Source of the DNA: Acanthopleura granulata
Lineage: Eukaryota > Mollusca > Polyplacophora > Chitonida > Chitonidae
Direction of reading: 5' to 3'
Assembly (NCBI GenBank): GCA_016165875.1
Contig: JABBOT010000010.1
Location: 15,525,357-15,589,356, forward strand
DNA: 64,000 bases
A model generated the notes under the pieces. The model was not told the origin of the DNA. It worked only from the letters and a program-made list of their open reading frames with translations, and did not search any database. The stretch's first letter is position 1. Each line of letters opens with the position of its first letter. Below, one piece after another: positions 1 to 15,600 of the stretch. Made by a program: the position numbers and the translations under genes.

Positions 1-457
1 AGGTCAGTAATAGCCACAAACAAATGGTAGCAATGTTTACATACTCACATAGGAGGAGATAAGCCAACGTGACATTACTACGTTTCATAGCTCCGGTTTG
101 TTTAAGGATGGCTACACACTACTTCGTAGGTAATCTCAGCTAGTATTTTTTTACCTGTTATTAATTCATTGACGGATCGATTTTTTAAAGTTGGTATTTG
201 TGGCCGTTTGGCTTATTTCACATGTAACATTGTGAAAACAAGGCTCAGTGTCACGAAATTTAACAAATGGATATCTCGTAACTTTTCTCTGGAAAAGAGC
301 AGTGGTTTCCTCTGGGTGTCCTACTTTCATCCACCCATGATGGCCACGACCAAAATATTGCCGTAACGTTCATTTACCGAAGATTTGTGTAAAACCTAAT
401 TCTTTACGACTATACTTTAGCCCGGGGTTGTTACATGTACTTTGTTTCTGCTTGTAG
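1..457 (+). other. Calmodulin intron 1 (3' part)
   Basis: This is non-coding sequence that ends in a good acceptor (TTGTTTCTGCTTGTAG, to 457) in front of the first visible calmodulin exon. I see no other gene or clear repeat in it. Confidence 0.6.
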
Positions 458-3309
<2,852 letters not shown>

Positions 3310-5217
3310 GGAGAACTATACAGCAACTCCGGGAGAGTCATTTGTTTCCTTATATCTTTTAATGTTACTCGTAATTCACTCGTACCTCCATCACCAGCAG
3401 TACACAACCCAAGTCATCCGGAGTAACGGATGGGCTTTGGTATGTGATAAGTTTTAACCCTCTATGAGTCACACTTCTTGAGATCTCGGTAGAGCTGAAG
3501 GCTAAGCCACTGTAATATAACAGCATATCTGTATCTACTGGTATTTCAAGGCAATTTTAGGTGGACAAAGGAAGAGTTTGCCTCGTTAAAACAGCGTGTT
3601 TTCAATCAAGGCTGCACGGGACCACAAAGCATATAATACCTGAACTGTGTCTCTGGCGAAATGCGGATGTCTGCATGGTGCACAGCTATGCTTCCGCGCA
3701 TGGTAACCTACAACTACATTTCCGCAGTTTGTTAGAGGTAATTTGTGGAGACGGATTAAAAACGTAAAGCCTTGAACTCATGGACTTGCAAAGGGAGGTA
3801 ATTGCGGACATTCAAATATCCATTCTCATCTGTCACTATGAGTTCTGGCCAACCGTGATCGTTACAAGGGAAGCAGTTACTGTAGGTGCTCTCGCCCATT
3901 TTTCTACATATTCAATTTTTAACATTCCATGCACTTTTCATATACATTGTAATAGGGATTTTTAGATGCAATAAGAAAATCTCAAAACATTTACCTTGAA
4001 TCATAGTGATAGTGCCATCTTGGCTCATTATTCTTTAAGCCGAAGATTCATGCCTAAAAATCTACGATGTATGTAGTATTATTTATAATGGTATTTCATG
4101 AGCCTGTGGACTTCTTTACTCCACGAAAGCTTTAGATTTTGATTGTGTTAGGTGTATTTAGAATAAAACGTCTAAGTGTCTATTTGAACACGTTAGAAAG
4201 ACTGTATACACGTTCCGGGTGTATGTTGGAGCCTATAATGTAACCAGTGCGATTTAACAAACGTCAGAAAACGAAAATCAGCTATCGTTCTAAAACATTT
4301 TCTAGCTTGTTCCAAGCTGTTTTCTCAATACCAAAGAGCGTATGCATGCCATAGGTCTGTATGGAAAGCTATTACTCACTGGAGTCTTTCTATGTAATCC
4401 AATCCCAACTGCATACTTGTGATACGGAAGTGAGCCATCGTGAAGGAATATGGATAATGTTGCACTAGAGGACAAAGTAAAGGTTCCTGCCAAAGACGCT
4501 CTAATTTTTAGCTTCATTCCTCGTTGACTTCGTGACCCGTGTGTTCATCGCGAGTTTTAAACATACAAACACTTTTTGTCTTTTGACATGTTTTATTGTA
4601 TTACCGGTCAAGAAAGTCGGGTGAAAGTGACAGCGATGACCATCGATAAAAATTACCCCCGGCTACAGTGTTGTCCCCAATAAACCATGCATTCATTTCA
4701 AGATCTATTTTGGATCGGAAAATGAGATAAAGGTCGATATTGTCGATGGATTTCAATGAAGAATTTATATCGAAAATTGCAGTTAATGCCACGTAGGTAT
4801 GAAAAGTATTCATATGTTGTTGTCGCCAGTCACTCCACATCGGTAGCACAGAGCATTTGATATTTGCTTTTTTGATAGCGCAATATTGTATTGTATTGTA
4901 TGGATTGTTACGAGAATAGAGCATATAACGTTACTTGGCATTATTACATTGGAAAATAAAGACAGCTTCTTCAAAATGTACTTGGCTGCCGGGTATTCAT
5001 TATTTAAGGTATGAAAGCTACACGACGAGGGTTATTTTTGTGCCTGAAGAAGTAAATGTCCAAATTGCGTTGACCGTCAGTCCATGATAGGCCTACTGTA
5101 TAACCGATTTCCAATGATGTTTGCTTTTAAAGCCACGAATGTCATGCCATACCAAAATAAATAGTTACTTTCCGTCTAAATTAACACTTAGGAAGTAAAT
5201 ATTTTATCAGTTGTAAG
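3310..5217. other. Calmodulin 3' UTR and intergenic spacer
   Basis: The first part is probably calmodulin 3' UTR: an AATAAA lies on + at 4162-4167 and I see no earlier one. Beyond that the sequence is AT-rich and shows no recognisable gene. A minus-strand open frame of 107 codons (4601-4924) ends with TAA and is followed about 10 bases later by AATAAA on the same strand. It has no recognised domain and I do not call it a gene. Confidence 0.4.
4162..4167 (+). terminator. Candidate polyadenylation signal of calmodulin
   Basis: AATAAA lies about 850 bases after the calmodulin stop codon. It is the first canonical hexamer on the plus strand after the stop. The assignment is inferred from position only. 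Confidence 0.35.
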
Positions 5218-6140
5218 GGTACCGCTATAGCAGACGGAAAATCATAAACAAAAGGCTTGTTTAACTCTCATGGAGCAATAGGCCTTACTCAAGTTCAATC
5301 AAAGAATTACGAAGACGCTTGACTAAGGTCAATGGATACATTTGAACAAAATAGAGAAGTAGTACAACTGATAAAAATATACCAAAACGATCCAGATAAT
5401 CACAAAAATACAGAGTTTCTTGCTGATCACAACGTGCAATCGGGATGCACTATTCAGGCTTTCACGGTCGAGTCAGTCCACGTAAATACAGAATCCAGAG
5501 TCCTTGGGAATTCTCGAATCGAAGGATGACAGTCCTGTAATAACGAACAGCAGAGGGTACGGTACGCCGACTATGGTATATATCCAACTCCCTGGCAAGG
5601 TGCAACTTTCTTGGGCGGACGGGCAGACAATGGAATCCGTGATGCAGAGCTGCCGACGTATGTTCCTCTCCTCCGATATATACACAAAGTCACTTTCAGG
5701 GTAAACCTTGATGGAAGATACATAATCGCACAAAGTAACAATGAGCAATAGAAGCTCCAAAATAACGTCTTAAGCATGGCATAAAAGCCGATATCTCCAA
5801 ATCCCACAAAATCTTTCTAAGTGGGCGAGAGTAAAATGACTGCTCTCAAGTGGACATAAGTAAACTTACTGCGAGCTTAACAACTCATATTTATAGATTA
5901 TCATGAAGAAAATTCTGGATGGCTTATTCGTAAACACCTTTACCACATGGGCACATCTTTCCAGAATGTACGCTCCATGAAAAATGACGCGAAACCCATA
6001 ACACAGCCTCGAGAAAGCGCGATTGATTTCTAGTGCCGGTCACAACGTACACAGAGGAGAAATATAGGTCAGACACTGACCCGGTTAGCGCAAAAAATAA
6101 AAAAAAAAAATATAATACACTATCTTAAGAACGGGGCTCG
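5218..6140. repeat. Dispersed element X, copy 1
   Basis: This block of about 0.9 kb aligns along its length with 24122-25318. Shared landmarks include ATAAACAAA near the left end, GAATCGAAGGATGAC in the middle and a run of A followed by TATAA near the right end. No open frame is conserved between the copies: minus-strand frames of about 95 codons start without ATG and are broken by stops upstream. I take it to be a non-coding dispersed repeat. The second copy behaves as an insertion, because the corresponding site at 38540 lacks it. The class is unknown. Confidence 0.6.
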
Positions 6141-9104
6141 TAACACGTGCCTTAACTCGTATCGGTGAATAATGATGCTTTTGTTGTTGCTGCTTGAGTT
6201 CAGCTCCATCTTTGATGGAAAATATCGAAAAGCCTTGAATCTTTTGCAGGGGTTGTCCCCCCCCCCGACATTCGGAAAAAAAAAGAATCAGGTTTGCCAG
6301 TTGACGTTGCACAATGTGTGATGGGGGCGAAATGGAAGGGTCGGGCTGGATGGGTTGGGGAGTTACTCCTTGCAACACTTCAATGGCTATTCCTCTTTGC
6401 AGGGTCGTGAATCTAGGCGTCGTAACGTCTTATTGTACACTTTGTAACGTGAAACCTGAACAGCTTTTTATAAAGGATGTTTATGTGTCTAAATGTGTGT
6501 TTTTCGTCAAGAATTGTACCTGTATAAATAGGTGCAAAGTTAATGGGTTTCCTGCACTGCGGTTGTGTGAATGTGTAGTGTGGACATCAAACAGTAAGCC
6601 ATGAATTCTTCTGGATATAGGGGTCGAAACCGACATGGGTGTACTAGCCGTCAACCAAAATGGGTTGTACGGGTCAATAGTCGCAGGACAAGTTTCCAAA
6701 ATCGACAAATAACGCGAACCAACAAAGAACTTAAAAGTAAAAAATATTAAAACTTAAGACGGATTCATGTATGATTTCAGCAAGATCCAACATGAGAAAG
6801 TTTTAATTGCTACTCTTATGATTAATTTTGGGGGGAACGAGTTCCCTTTCGCCGTTCAGTATATTTGTATGAGAGGTAGATCATACGTGACAATGAAGAT
6901 CCAGATATGGAGACCCTGCACACATGAGGTGCTATCACCCGAGGAGAAAGCTTAGACTTCAGGACAGGAGGCACGTTATAACGTTAGCGGTACGATGATT
7001 TGGAGTTAACATGAAAGTCACAGCTGGATTCGGATTGCCAATCAATGTGTTTGCCTTTCTGACGGATAAAGCAGCGACATTTCAAAAGAAAAAGGCCAGG
7101 TATCATCTTCCCTCAAAAAAGTAATATTATGTCGAAGTTAAAAATTATGATCGATCAAATATTCTTCAAAAGCCATTACCAATGGGTTCCTCAGAATATT
7201 CTTAATCAGTTGTTAGGCAATAAAATCCAGTTTGAGCGAGAAGTGCTAGGACGACCTTTTGGGACCTTCTGTATGTAATGTAGACGCCAAATGCTTTCTA
7301 GATACATGTATGAAAGAGTCTAATTTCCATTCTTTTTGAGGAACACGGTTGAAGGGAATGTGCTTATGAACTGCAATTAACTGAGAATAGAACATGTCGG
7401 CAAGTATTAATACCTGTGTGGGAGTTCAGCTCAGTTTCATAAGTTTTGCGTGGAGAAGGACATCACCGGCGAACTCGTACATTGCTTGGGGTAGGCCCGG
7501 ATGAGGACAGGTTCTTTAGTGAAGAAGACCGCAGGTTCGAATACACCTGCCGCTGGTTTTGTTCAGGATTTAAGCCAGCGGATTTGTAAGGGCCATCCCT
7601 TGGCATGGTGGTTTCTTTTGAGATCTACTGTTTCTCCACTCATTAATCACACACGTACAAATACCATTCTGGATAAGCTAAATGGAAATGACTTACGGCG
7701 AGGAATTCATTTATTCATTTTTAATAGCAAGCATGTGTTTTTAAATTGCTCATAAAATAGGATGCTTTATTTTCCGCAAAGTGTCCATAAAGCAAAATAT
7801 ACACACTGGTGTTGGTACAACAAAAAAAAAAAACAAGCAAACGAACATACATAATATGTTCTCTTTGACAATACCTGGCACCTGATGCTTATGCAGAAAT
7901 AAGTAGTTATGGGTATAAGGGTTATAGAGGCTCCAACAATATATCACTTAAGTATGCCACTTTGGTGGTTTCCTTGCATTACGAGCGTGACTTGAATGCT
8001 GCACTAATGCACTTCTCGGATGCTAATCATACTCCAGTAATCCAGCCCGAGAGTCAAAAGCCACCCACACCAGCAGTCGTGATCAATGGGTTAAACATAA
8101 TCGATTTAAAATATATGGGCTTAAGTCAAAAGCCTTTCTTATTACAGAGATACAGTCCTGTTCCGGATGGCATGTTCCTCAGCGCTGCACCTCATTGACC
8201 GCATCCTCAATCCGCGTACGGAAGGCAAAGACGAATGCTAGTATACACTGATACTTTATGATACATCTTGACTACTTCATTCGTTGGCGCAGTTTACAAC
8301 GAGATATTTGACTGGTGCATACAAGCCATGGCAGGTTATATCAATGAAAGTTGAAGATTTTGGCTCCATTTACGATCATGGGGAACTGTGGCAAATATGA
8401 AGTGTTATGTACCATAACAAAATAAAAACGAACATTTCCTGATCAAACATGAGATCTAAGGAACGGTTTTAAAACACAAGAACTATCAAGGAAACGTACT
8501 ACAGAAATCAAAATTTTGATCCAAACAGCCCTTAGGTGTGAATGTCTTCCTATTTAAGGCTCAGTATTGCAGTGGTTAGAATGACAAAACAGTACCTATT
8601 ATGCTGATGAATTTGTGTTGGAACCAAGAGGTGTATCTCACGAACATGCAGCTGATACCTGTGTTTGTGGGATATTTAGTGATCTCCTCAAATGCATACT
8701 CAGAACCATTCTTACCTTCCCTAATGTGTGGTATAATTGGTCAAATCGGTCAATATCCGCAAAGCACATGCATGCTACAAAAAAGAAAGAAAAAAAACAT
8801 ACCTATAAATTTCAGGCAGATTACCGCAATTAGTTAGGTACTTGGCAAATCTTTTCTCTTAAAAAAAAAAAAAGAGCCGAAGCAGCCACAGTTGGATTCG
8901 AACAAGTCCCCTTATTAATTTTAAGCTCTTACAAGCAGACTTAGAGTTGTCTGCACGACTGATGGTCAGCTGTCCTCAGACGCTTCTCCCATTTAAGCCA
9001 AGTAGATGGTATTAACATTATTGCGAACGCAATGCGGCAGATATTTTGTCATGCTATTTGCCTTAAGATTAAATCAAGTCTAAACCAAGCTGTGGGCAGC
9101 CATT
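6141..9104. other. Intergenic spacer with repeat fragments
   Basis: I see no supportable gene here. The stretch holds a C/A homopolymer tract near 6259-6290, a dispersed repeat at 6630-6770, an A-run near 7827, and a tRNA-like SINE remnant around 8876-8990 (minus-strand B-box-like motif). The left edge of the tandem duplication lies at about 9105. Confidence 0.4.
6630..6770. repeat. Short dispersed repeat (pair with 57812-57948)
   Basis: About 140 bases align with 57812-57948 in the same orientation. Shared landmarks are AGCCGTCAAC/AAC, GTTTCCAAA, GACAAATAAC/GATAAATAAC, AAAGAAC and a closing AGACG-ATTCATG. By eye identity is around three quarters. It contains no open frame and its family is unknown. 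Confidence 0.5.
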
Positions 9105-9249
9105 TGATGAAAATTGCCTTGATAAATTTAACTCTTAGTTTCAGACTGGAAATAACTGGGAAGGTCTTGCGTCTATTTTTGGTCCTCAAATGTTTGAGGG
9201 GGAAGAGGGAGAGATGATTTGGTCAGCGTTGCCCGACGTAGGATTAGGA

Positions 9250-9545
9250 AATGCTTTTACTACACCCATACCTAGAGGTCAGGAGGTCCGGGATCAATTT
9301 CTGGTCGAGCCATAAGACTGCAAAAATGGTACTTGTCGCTGTCTCGCACTACCCTCAGCACTGAGGGGTTAGAGCAAGGCATCAAGACTCGTCGGCCCGG
9401 TATTAGTATGATATGAGCGGGTGGCATGGGTGGGATGTCACGGCATGTTTCTCGAGTGACGTCAACACTTTGGCGTCATGCAATCGCCCTGCCGCAAGAA
9501 GACATCGTTGACTAAAAATTTGCTAAGACGAAATAAATAAAATAA
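9250..9545 (+). mobile_element. tRNA-derived SINE, family 2 (copy 1)
   Basis: The element contains a B-box-like motif near 9290, a body with TGTCTCGCACTAC and GGGGTTAGAGCAAGG, and a tail of AAATAAATAAAATA. It is followed by an ACAT/ACAC-rich microsatellite to about 9630. The matching copy in the second duplication unit is at 26335-26620, so it was inserted before the duplication. I recognise the layout as a molluscan-type SINE but do not assign a family name. Confidence 0.6.
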
Positions 9546-9635
9546 ACATAGCATACACCCAGACACACATACACGCATACACCAATACATATATACACAC
9601 ATACATACAAGCATACATATATCCAACATATAAAA
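9541..9635. repeat. ACAT/ACAC microsatellite
   Basis: An impure run of ACAT, ACAC and GCAT tetramers follows the SINE tail. The duplicated partner at about 26605-26720 has a different composition and length. Confidence 0.7.
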
Positions 9636-10254
9636 TCTAAAACGGCGTAAAACATCAATGAAATAAATAAGAAAGTCTAAAATCTAAAAGAATGGTGCAT
9701 TCTATATTGTTACAAACATCGAACCGTCTGTGAAGATATTAACCACAATATCTGTGTCTGTCCGGAACAAAACAATCCGATATATGAGGATAAGAGTTCA
9801 CTTTTCATTATCTCAACCGCGTATCACACCACTTATTAGTACAGGGACCATACTAATCTTGTCCGGAATTAGCCGAGGGCTTCGGCGAAGCATCCAGCTG
9901 TGGCGGGATGCTTACAGAAGCCTTCGACATGATTCACCGGAGAGCTAGCTTCCCAAGAGGTCGGGTTAAAGGAAAACAACATACTTTTCAACCTGTCATT
10001 GTACACGAGTCTGCACACCAAGGCTAGTCCACGAAGGCATTTTTTACTAGAAGTTAGTAAGTTCAACAGGATCTTGGGCTGCTGGTGGTGTGTATGGTAG
10101 GTATTAATAGATTTTTGAAGATTTTTGAACGTATGGAGTGTACAGTGAATGTTTTCCTTCTGGAAAAAGCGTCTAATCAATTGTTATTCATTGCTGATGT
10201 CAAATAATCTTCTAACTATACGCACAACATAATTATCGACTTACAGTTACTAAC

Positions 10255-10350
10255 CGTAGGAGTGCCTGGCTGCAACCTGCGGATGGTCGTGTGTTTCCCC
10301 GGACTGTGCCAGTTTCCTCTCACCATATTATTAACCGCCGTCGTATAAGT
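10255..10350 (+). mobile_element. SINE family 1 fragment
   Basis: This is the tail half of the common SINE, recognisable by CCTGCGGATGG, GTGTTTCCCC, CACCAT and GCCGTCGTATAAGTGAAATA. The matching fragment at 27360-27460 shows that it predates the duplication. Confidence 0.6.
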
Positions 10351-11734
10351 GAAATATGCTTGTTGCAAAAAGGACTGAGGTGAGTTTCTAGAGATAATTG
10401 AGTTTTTGTGGATGTCAGTAAAGCCCTACACTTCTGTTCCTGTCCGGCTTTCATCGAGGGAAATTTCACACATTACTGCCAGTCTCATTGCAGGAGGCCT
10501 TCCAAATGTGGATAAATTTATCGCGCTGTCTTACTTGCAGTACTATGCTCAAAACGTCCGCCATGATGCCTCAGGTCGACTAGAACTTGGTGTATCCCGC
10601 AAATATTACAGACCTGACTACAGGGCAGTGGTTATGTATCTGACTTATATGCATAGGACTATTATCCTGAACACAGGCGACATCACTGGTAGATCTGAAT
10701 GTATTAGCTGATTTGGTTTTGTTACGAGGCACATGTCGTGATTACATGTGTCCGGGTCAGGTCCCGCGTAAGTTTAAGGCCCACACATGGTGGTTAAAAA
10801 TCACGGTCGGGTGGAAGCCCGTTTGGCGTTGCTGATTGTCCAAATGGAACAATGCTACACCATGGCGAAAGCTGAAATTCCCACAGATGTATCAAAGATG
10901 GTCTTTCAACAGTCCTTAGCTTCGTCTCTACCTATATGGACATGTCAGCATTAGCTGGCTTTAGACATCAGGGGATATCTGAAACATAGCAGGGTAATTG
11001 GAACGGATTCTTTTCTGTCGATTTTGGGATGATGTTTCCTTTATAAATCTGGCTTCGCTGTCGTGTAAGGAAAAATTTTGCCACGAAATTTTCTTATTCT
11101 GACAGTAGCTCTCCCTAGATGATCTTTTTGCCAAGTGGCTCAGAGAAATTACTGCACGCTCCTGCCCAATGGATTTGCATTGTAACAGAGGTAGCTGTTT
11201 TCAGTTCTAAGTAAATCTGTGACTGTCGAGTTGACCCGAAACACTTCAATTTAACAACTAAAACAACCCCAAATTCCAACCTATTGCTATGGCATCTGTC
11301 TGATCACCATAAAAAACCCACAAGCAATCAAGGGCCTGGGTAATGTGACGTAATGACGCAATGCAACATGGCTACTCGGAGTGAAAGGGGTGGAAGGTAC
11401 TATAATGCCCTTTTCCTAGAGTTAAATTCCAATTCCTCGGCTTTTAAAATAAGACTGAAGTTTTTAAATATTTTTCCGTAATACTTCATGTGCTGAAACA
11501 CCTTTCTTGTTTTTTGGGGGGTTTTTTGTTTGTTTTTTTTAATGTATATACATTGGCACACTTCATGTTCATTTTGAACATTATTTTCTGTCTGATATGG
11601 GGTGTTTCACTTTTTATCTTTAACTATAGTACGTCCTGCAACCGTAATACAGAATCTCTCAATTCACCTCTGAAATCAGCGAGGGGTTTCCACCATAAGA
11701 GACAGAAACCATGGACACCCAGCAGAGGTAAGGG

Positions 11735-11782
11735 TGTGTGGGTGGCTACAGACAATGTGGGTGGCTACAGACAATGTGGAAA
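11735..11782. repeat. 18-bp minisatellite (two units)
   Basis: The unit GTGGGTGGCTACAGACAAT is repeated in tandem. The homologous site at 29745-29800 has three units, so the array changed length after the duplication. Confidence 0.7.
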
Positions 11783-12604
11783 CCATGCCATGTGGCACTC
11801 ACCATATATATCTTCAGCAGGTAGTAATTGTTCTCAATTTGGTGAGCTGAGGAATGCTGTCACTTCAAACAATTAGCACGCTGTACATGCGTGCATTGTT
11901 AGATTCTCACTCAACACACTCACCCAATTCTCACCCAATATTAGACCCCACTTCACCGGATATAATACGTCATATTAATGATTTTGCAGCTATATTACCG
12001 TAAATAGTATGCCACCTGTCCACGTAGAATTCAGGGACTTCATGTTGTACCCACTGCCTTGACCTTGTTACCATAAAGCTCGCATGTAAACAAATTGTAG
12101 GCAACACATATATTGCTAAAACCGATTCAGGGGGTCAAATACAAATTGCCGTGTTATCTTAGTTCATGCGCTATCACAGTAGAAACATGTGACATGAAAC
12201 TTAATTCAGGCAGTACAGAAAATAAGATTCCACATAGGTATAACACTTATACCTATGATTAACCCTGAGACACGTTTTGAAAACATAAAAACAAGTTAAG
12301 GTCAGTTGAGACTATAGCTAGATAGGGAAGGTGTTATTGTATTTTCGATACCTGATACGAATTTTTGGGAGCTCACATTATATGATAACTTCGGGCTATG
12401 TATTATTATAAACATACACACCATGCACATTGTAAATTTATTTGTGTAAACGAGTTTCATGTTTGCAGGAGGTCATCTTTAGGATTATGAAAACAGAAGA
12501 AACAGAAACCTTTTCTTTAACGTTTGTAGAACAGATGTACGGGTTTCTGTGTTGCTGGAATAATAGTGTTATTGCCTGACAGTTGGGATGTCTTTTGTAG
12601 ACTT

Positions 12605-15600
12605 ATGGACTCGCCTGTCGAAATCACATATACAGTCAAGCGCAAAGGACGGGACCTGGACGGAAGAGTTGTTAAAACGGTATCCTTAGTTCTAGTATGG
12701 ATTTGCCTGGTAAGGAATTCGATATATTTGGTATGATTATCTTCTTTCCATACTGTTGTATTTCTACAAACAGTATGTTGCATTTTCCAGTTTGGTCATT
12801 TTACCCATGTTCGATTACCAACTTATCAACTCAAAATGTGACGCATACATCGACGATCGGGTTTACGTATTGCAGGATACCATTTATGTACGAAGGAAAT
12901 GGTGTTTGATTAAGTCTTGTGTCTTTTTTTTTTGAACAGGAGTTTTTGGTTGTTTCAATAGTACAAAGAAGTAGGGCGTGTTGTTTACACATATTATCCA
13001 TATATTTAAATTTCTTCCGTTTTAAACCAATGATGTTATAGATGCTATTTGCCCTAATATCTCTAAGGCTGTTACTGGAGACATTGTCGAGTTAATTGGG
13101 TTAACACGGAAAGCGAGCGTTTGTAAAATTTCTGTAGAAATAACATTAAATATTACGAGCGTTTAAGTATAAGAATCACACAGCTCTACTTACGCTGAGC
13201 GGCTCTTACTACTAATACGCTTTATTCCTCTTCCTATCGTTTACTTTCTCTCTATAGCCATATACTCTTACCGCAGTTCCACTGTTATGCTTCCAGGCCT
13301 GACTCAATCTTTAACATTAATCAAAACACTATTAACTCCAACATTTGGTCTAATGTGATGTCAGCACAGCCGATACACACGCACGCACGCCCCCCCCAAA
13401 CATATATAAATATATATAATTGCCTGTATTGGCGCAGTGATGTCCTTCACTGTTGAATTTGTTTTTCCGCTTATCTGTAGAATTCTCACAACTCAACCTT
13501 AATAAACACATCTTGTTGCCTTGAAATTTCCTTTGACAACAGAATAATTAATATGTTTTATTTTGAAAAAAAATAACCCGTATTCATTTCATTAATTTAT
13601 TTGATTTAATCGCCAGTGGGTGTTGATCTCTCACGATTACAGCTAGAATCAGATAAACTGGGAAGCCTGTTGCACGCTGTGTCGTTGTAACAGTAATTAT
13701 ACCTGTCGGCTTTTTGTGGCAGGAGATATGCCGAGCTTAAATAGATCTCCCAATGATCATATCAACACATCTTAATTAACAACTTGAAACCCATTCCGGA
13801 CTAAAAGTATTCAGGGACGATCACTTAGGAAAGTGTATAAGACAAAGAGAAAAAAATGAAAATGAACCACTTCCAAAAAAAAAATTAAAAAAATTAAAAA
13901 AAAATGCGTTATTCTCTGAGGGATGGCTCAAGGTTTTCTTTGACTGGTTTTGCCGCAGCTAAATATATATCACCATATGCACTGGAATTCAAGCTGTTGA
14001 CATTATGTGTTTCACCAAACTATCCATTTCAAGAGTAAATTTGCTGCTGCGCTTGTGATAAATTTTTTTTTGTTTTTTTTGTTTGTTTTTTTTTTGTTAC
14101 CTTAATTCACACCATTTTGTTATCAAATATCTAACCATAATATCTAAAATCTTGGGGAATTCGACTTGTACAATAAACACCTGTGTAAAGCCCTGTGTGA
14201 TGGTAAATGCACTCACTCCGTTAATTTCCAATAAATATGGAAGCCGGATGAGGACATCTCGTTCCGCGCCTCGCGGGTCTCTCCCGCGACACGAGGACGG
14301 TGCAAATCGCGCGCGATTGGTGACGAAACGACAAAGAAGGTACCGTTAGTGTGCGGACGGTGACTGTCCTCGTGTCGCGGCCTGCGACCTATCAAAGCCT
14401 ATTTCATGTAGGCCTATGGTCCGATTTCAAGAAAATGTCGATTTCAAGAAAATGTCGGGGCGCGGTGATGGGATTTTTATAAGTGACAGGCGTTCGTGGA
14501 CTCGCTCGAAGAGTTCATTTCAGATAAATTATATCTGTAATGTGTCCACGGTGGACGCTGACTTACTCTGTTTAAAACATAACCTAAGCTTTCAATGAAT
14601 CAAAGTGGTCCAATTGTCGCATGAATTCACTGGCTGAATCGCTTACAATTTCAATAACATTGGCTTCCTGCCAGCTGACTGATTCACTGGGTGTAGACGG
14701 CTGATGGACAGCTCTCATCCATCTTGTAGGGAGCCAAGGAGCTGGAAAAACCAACATAATATATTGTTTGTCACGATTTGAACACCCATAAAGACAGTGT
14801 AAAAGCTCATACCCCGCAGGACGAACTTTACAAACCACGTCATCGTACGCTATTACTAGCAAATACAGGCCACAAAAATCTTTCACTTTTAAGAATTTTA
14901 TGTCCCATGAAAATTAAAATGCTAAATTAAGACCAAAATACTAGAGAAAAAAACATTTATTTGTAAAGTAACCATTCAAGTCCAAATTTTCATCAAAATA
15001 TGTGTTGGATTTTTGAGTTTATTGCCTTTTACAATTATTCCCAGGAAATACAGTCCATAACAATTTGGCCGTATTTTAATAAGGGCAACTTTGTTGACAC
15101 AACTTATAATACAAATAGATAAAATAGTATTTTCGTTACACTCGTACCAGAAGAGGGGTCGAAAATCGGCATATCTTAACCGAAGATCAAAGTCGCCGTA
15201 TGCGGTTGTCGCAAACGTCGAACATGGTGGAAATGCTGCCTACACTGAAAGAAATCATGGTCTGTACCCTATGCTATGTGAATGGAAATGAGCCGTTTGA
15301 GAGCCAAAGAAAAATTAGGCCATGTTCTAAGCCAGTTAGCCCCTAAGAAGGCGCTCGCTCACTATGCTCCTTGTTAACCACTAAAAGCAGGAGGTATGAT
15401 AAGGCGCTATAAGTGCCCATGGCCCATGGCACTGTGCGTTGCAGACAGGAATGAATTAGTTTATCTGTGATGAATGTCAGTCATCAGTTAACCCCAAACC
15501 GGGTATTCGGCATTTGAGTTATCCGAACAAGTTATCGGACGTTACATATAAAATGTTGTTTGGTTTCCAACATTTAATATTTTTCACTGACTTTTTGGCT

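Larger units (their letters stand above)
9640..12604. other. Upstream region of MFSD4-like gene, copy 1
   Basis: No gene is supported here. The stretch is homologous to 26740-30563. Its plus-strand open frames (for example 10406-10711) are broken by frameshifts and substitutions in the partner copy, so they are not coding. A half SINE lies at about 10255-10350. An 18-base minisatellite with two units lies at about 11735-11780, against three units in copy 2. Confidence 0.5.

Noticed and set aside
4601..4924. 107-codon minus-strand ORF followed by AATAAA
   Set aside because: It has no recognisable domain, AT-rich composition, and no splice partner found. The nearby hexamer alone is weak evidence.
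5473..5760. Minus-strand frame with a signal-peptide-like start in element X, similar to 24576-24854
   Set aside because: Neither copy starts with ATG, both have stops immediately upstream, and the similarity reflects the shared repeat. Changes are not biased to silent sites.
10406..10711. 101-codon plus-strand ORF upstream of the transporter
   Set aside because: The homologous sequence at 27500-27805 breaks the frame, so there is no coding constraint.
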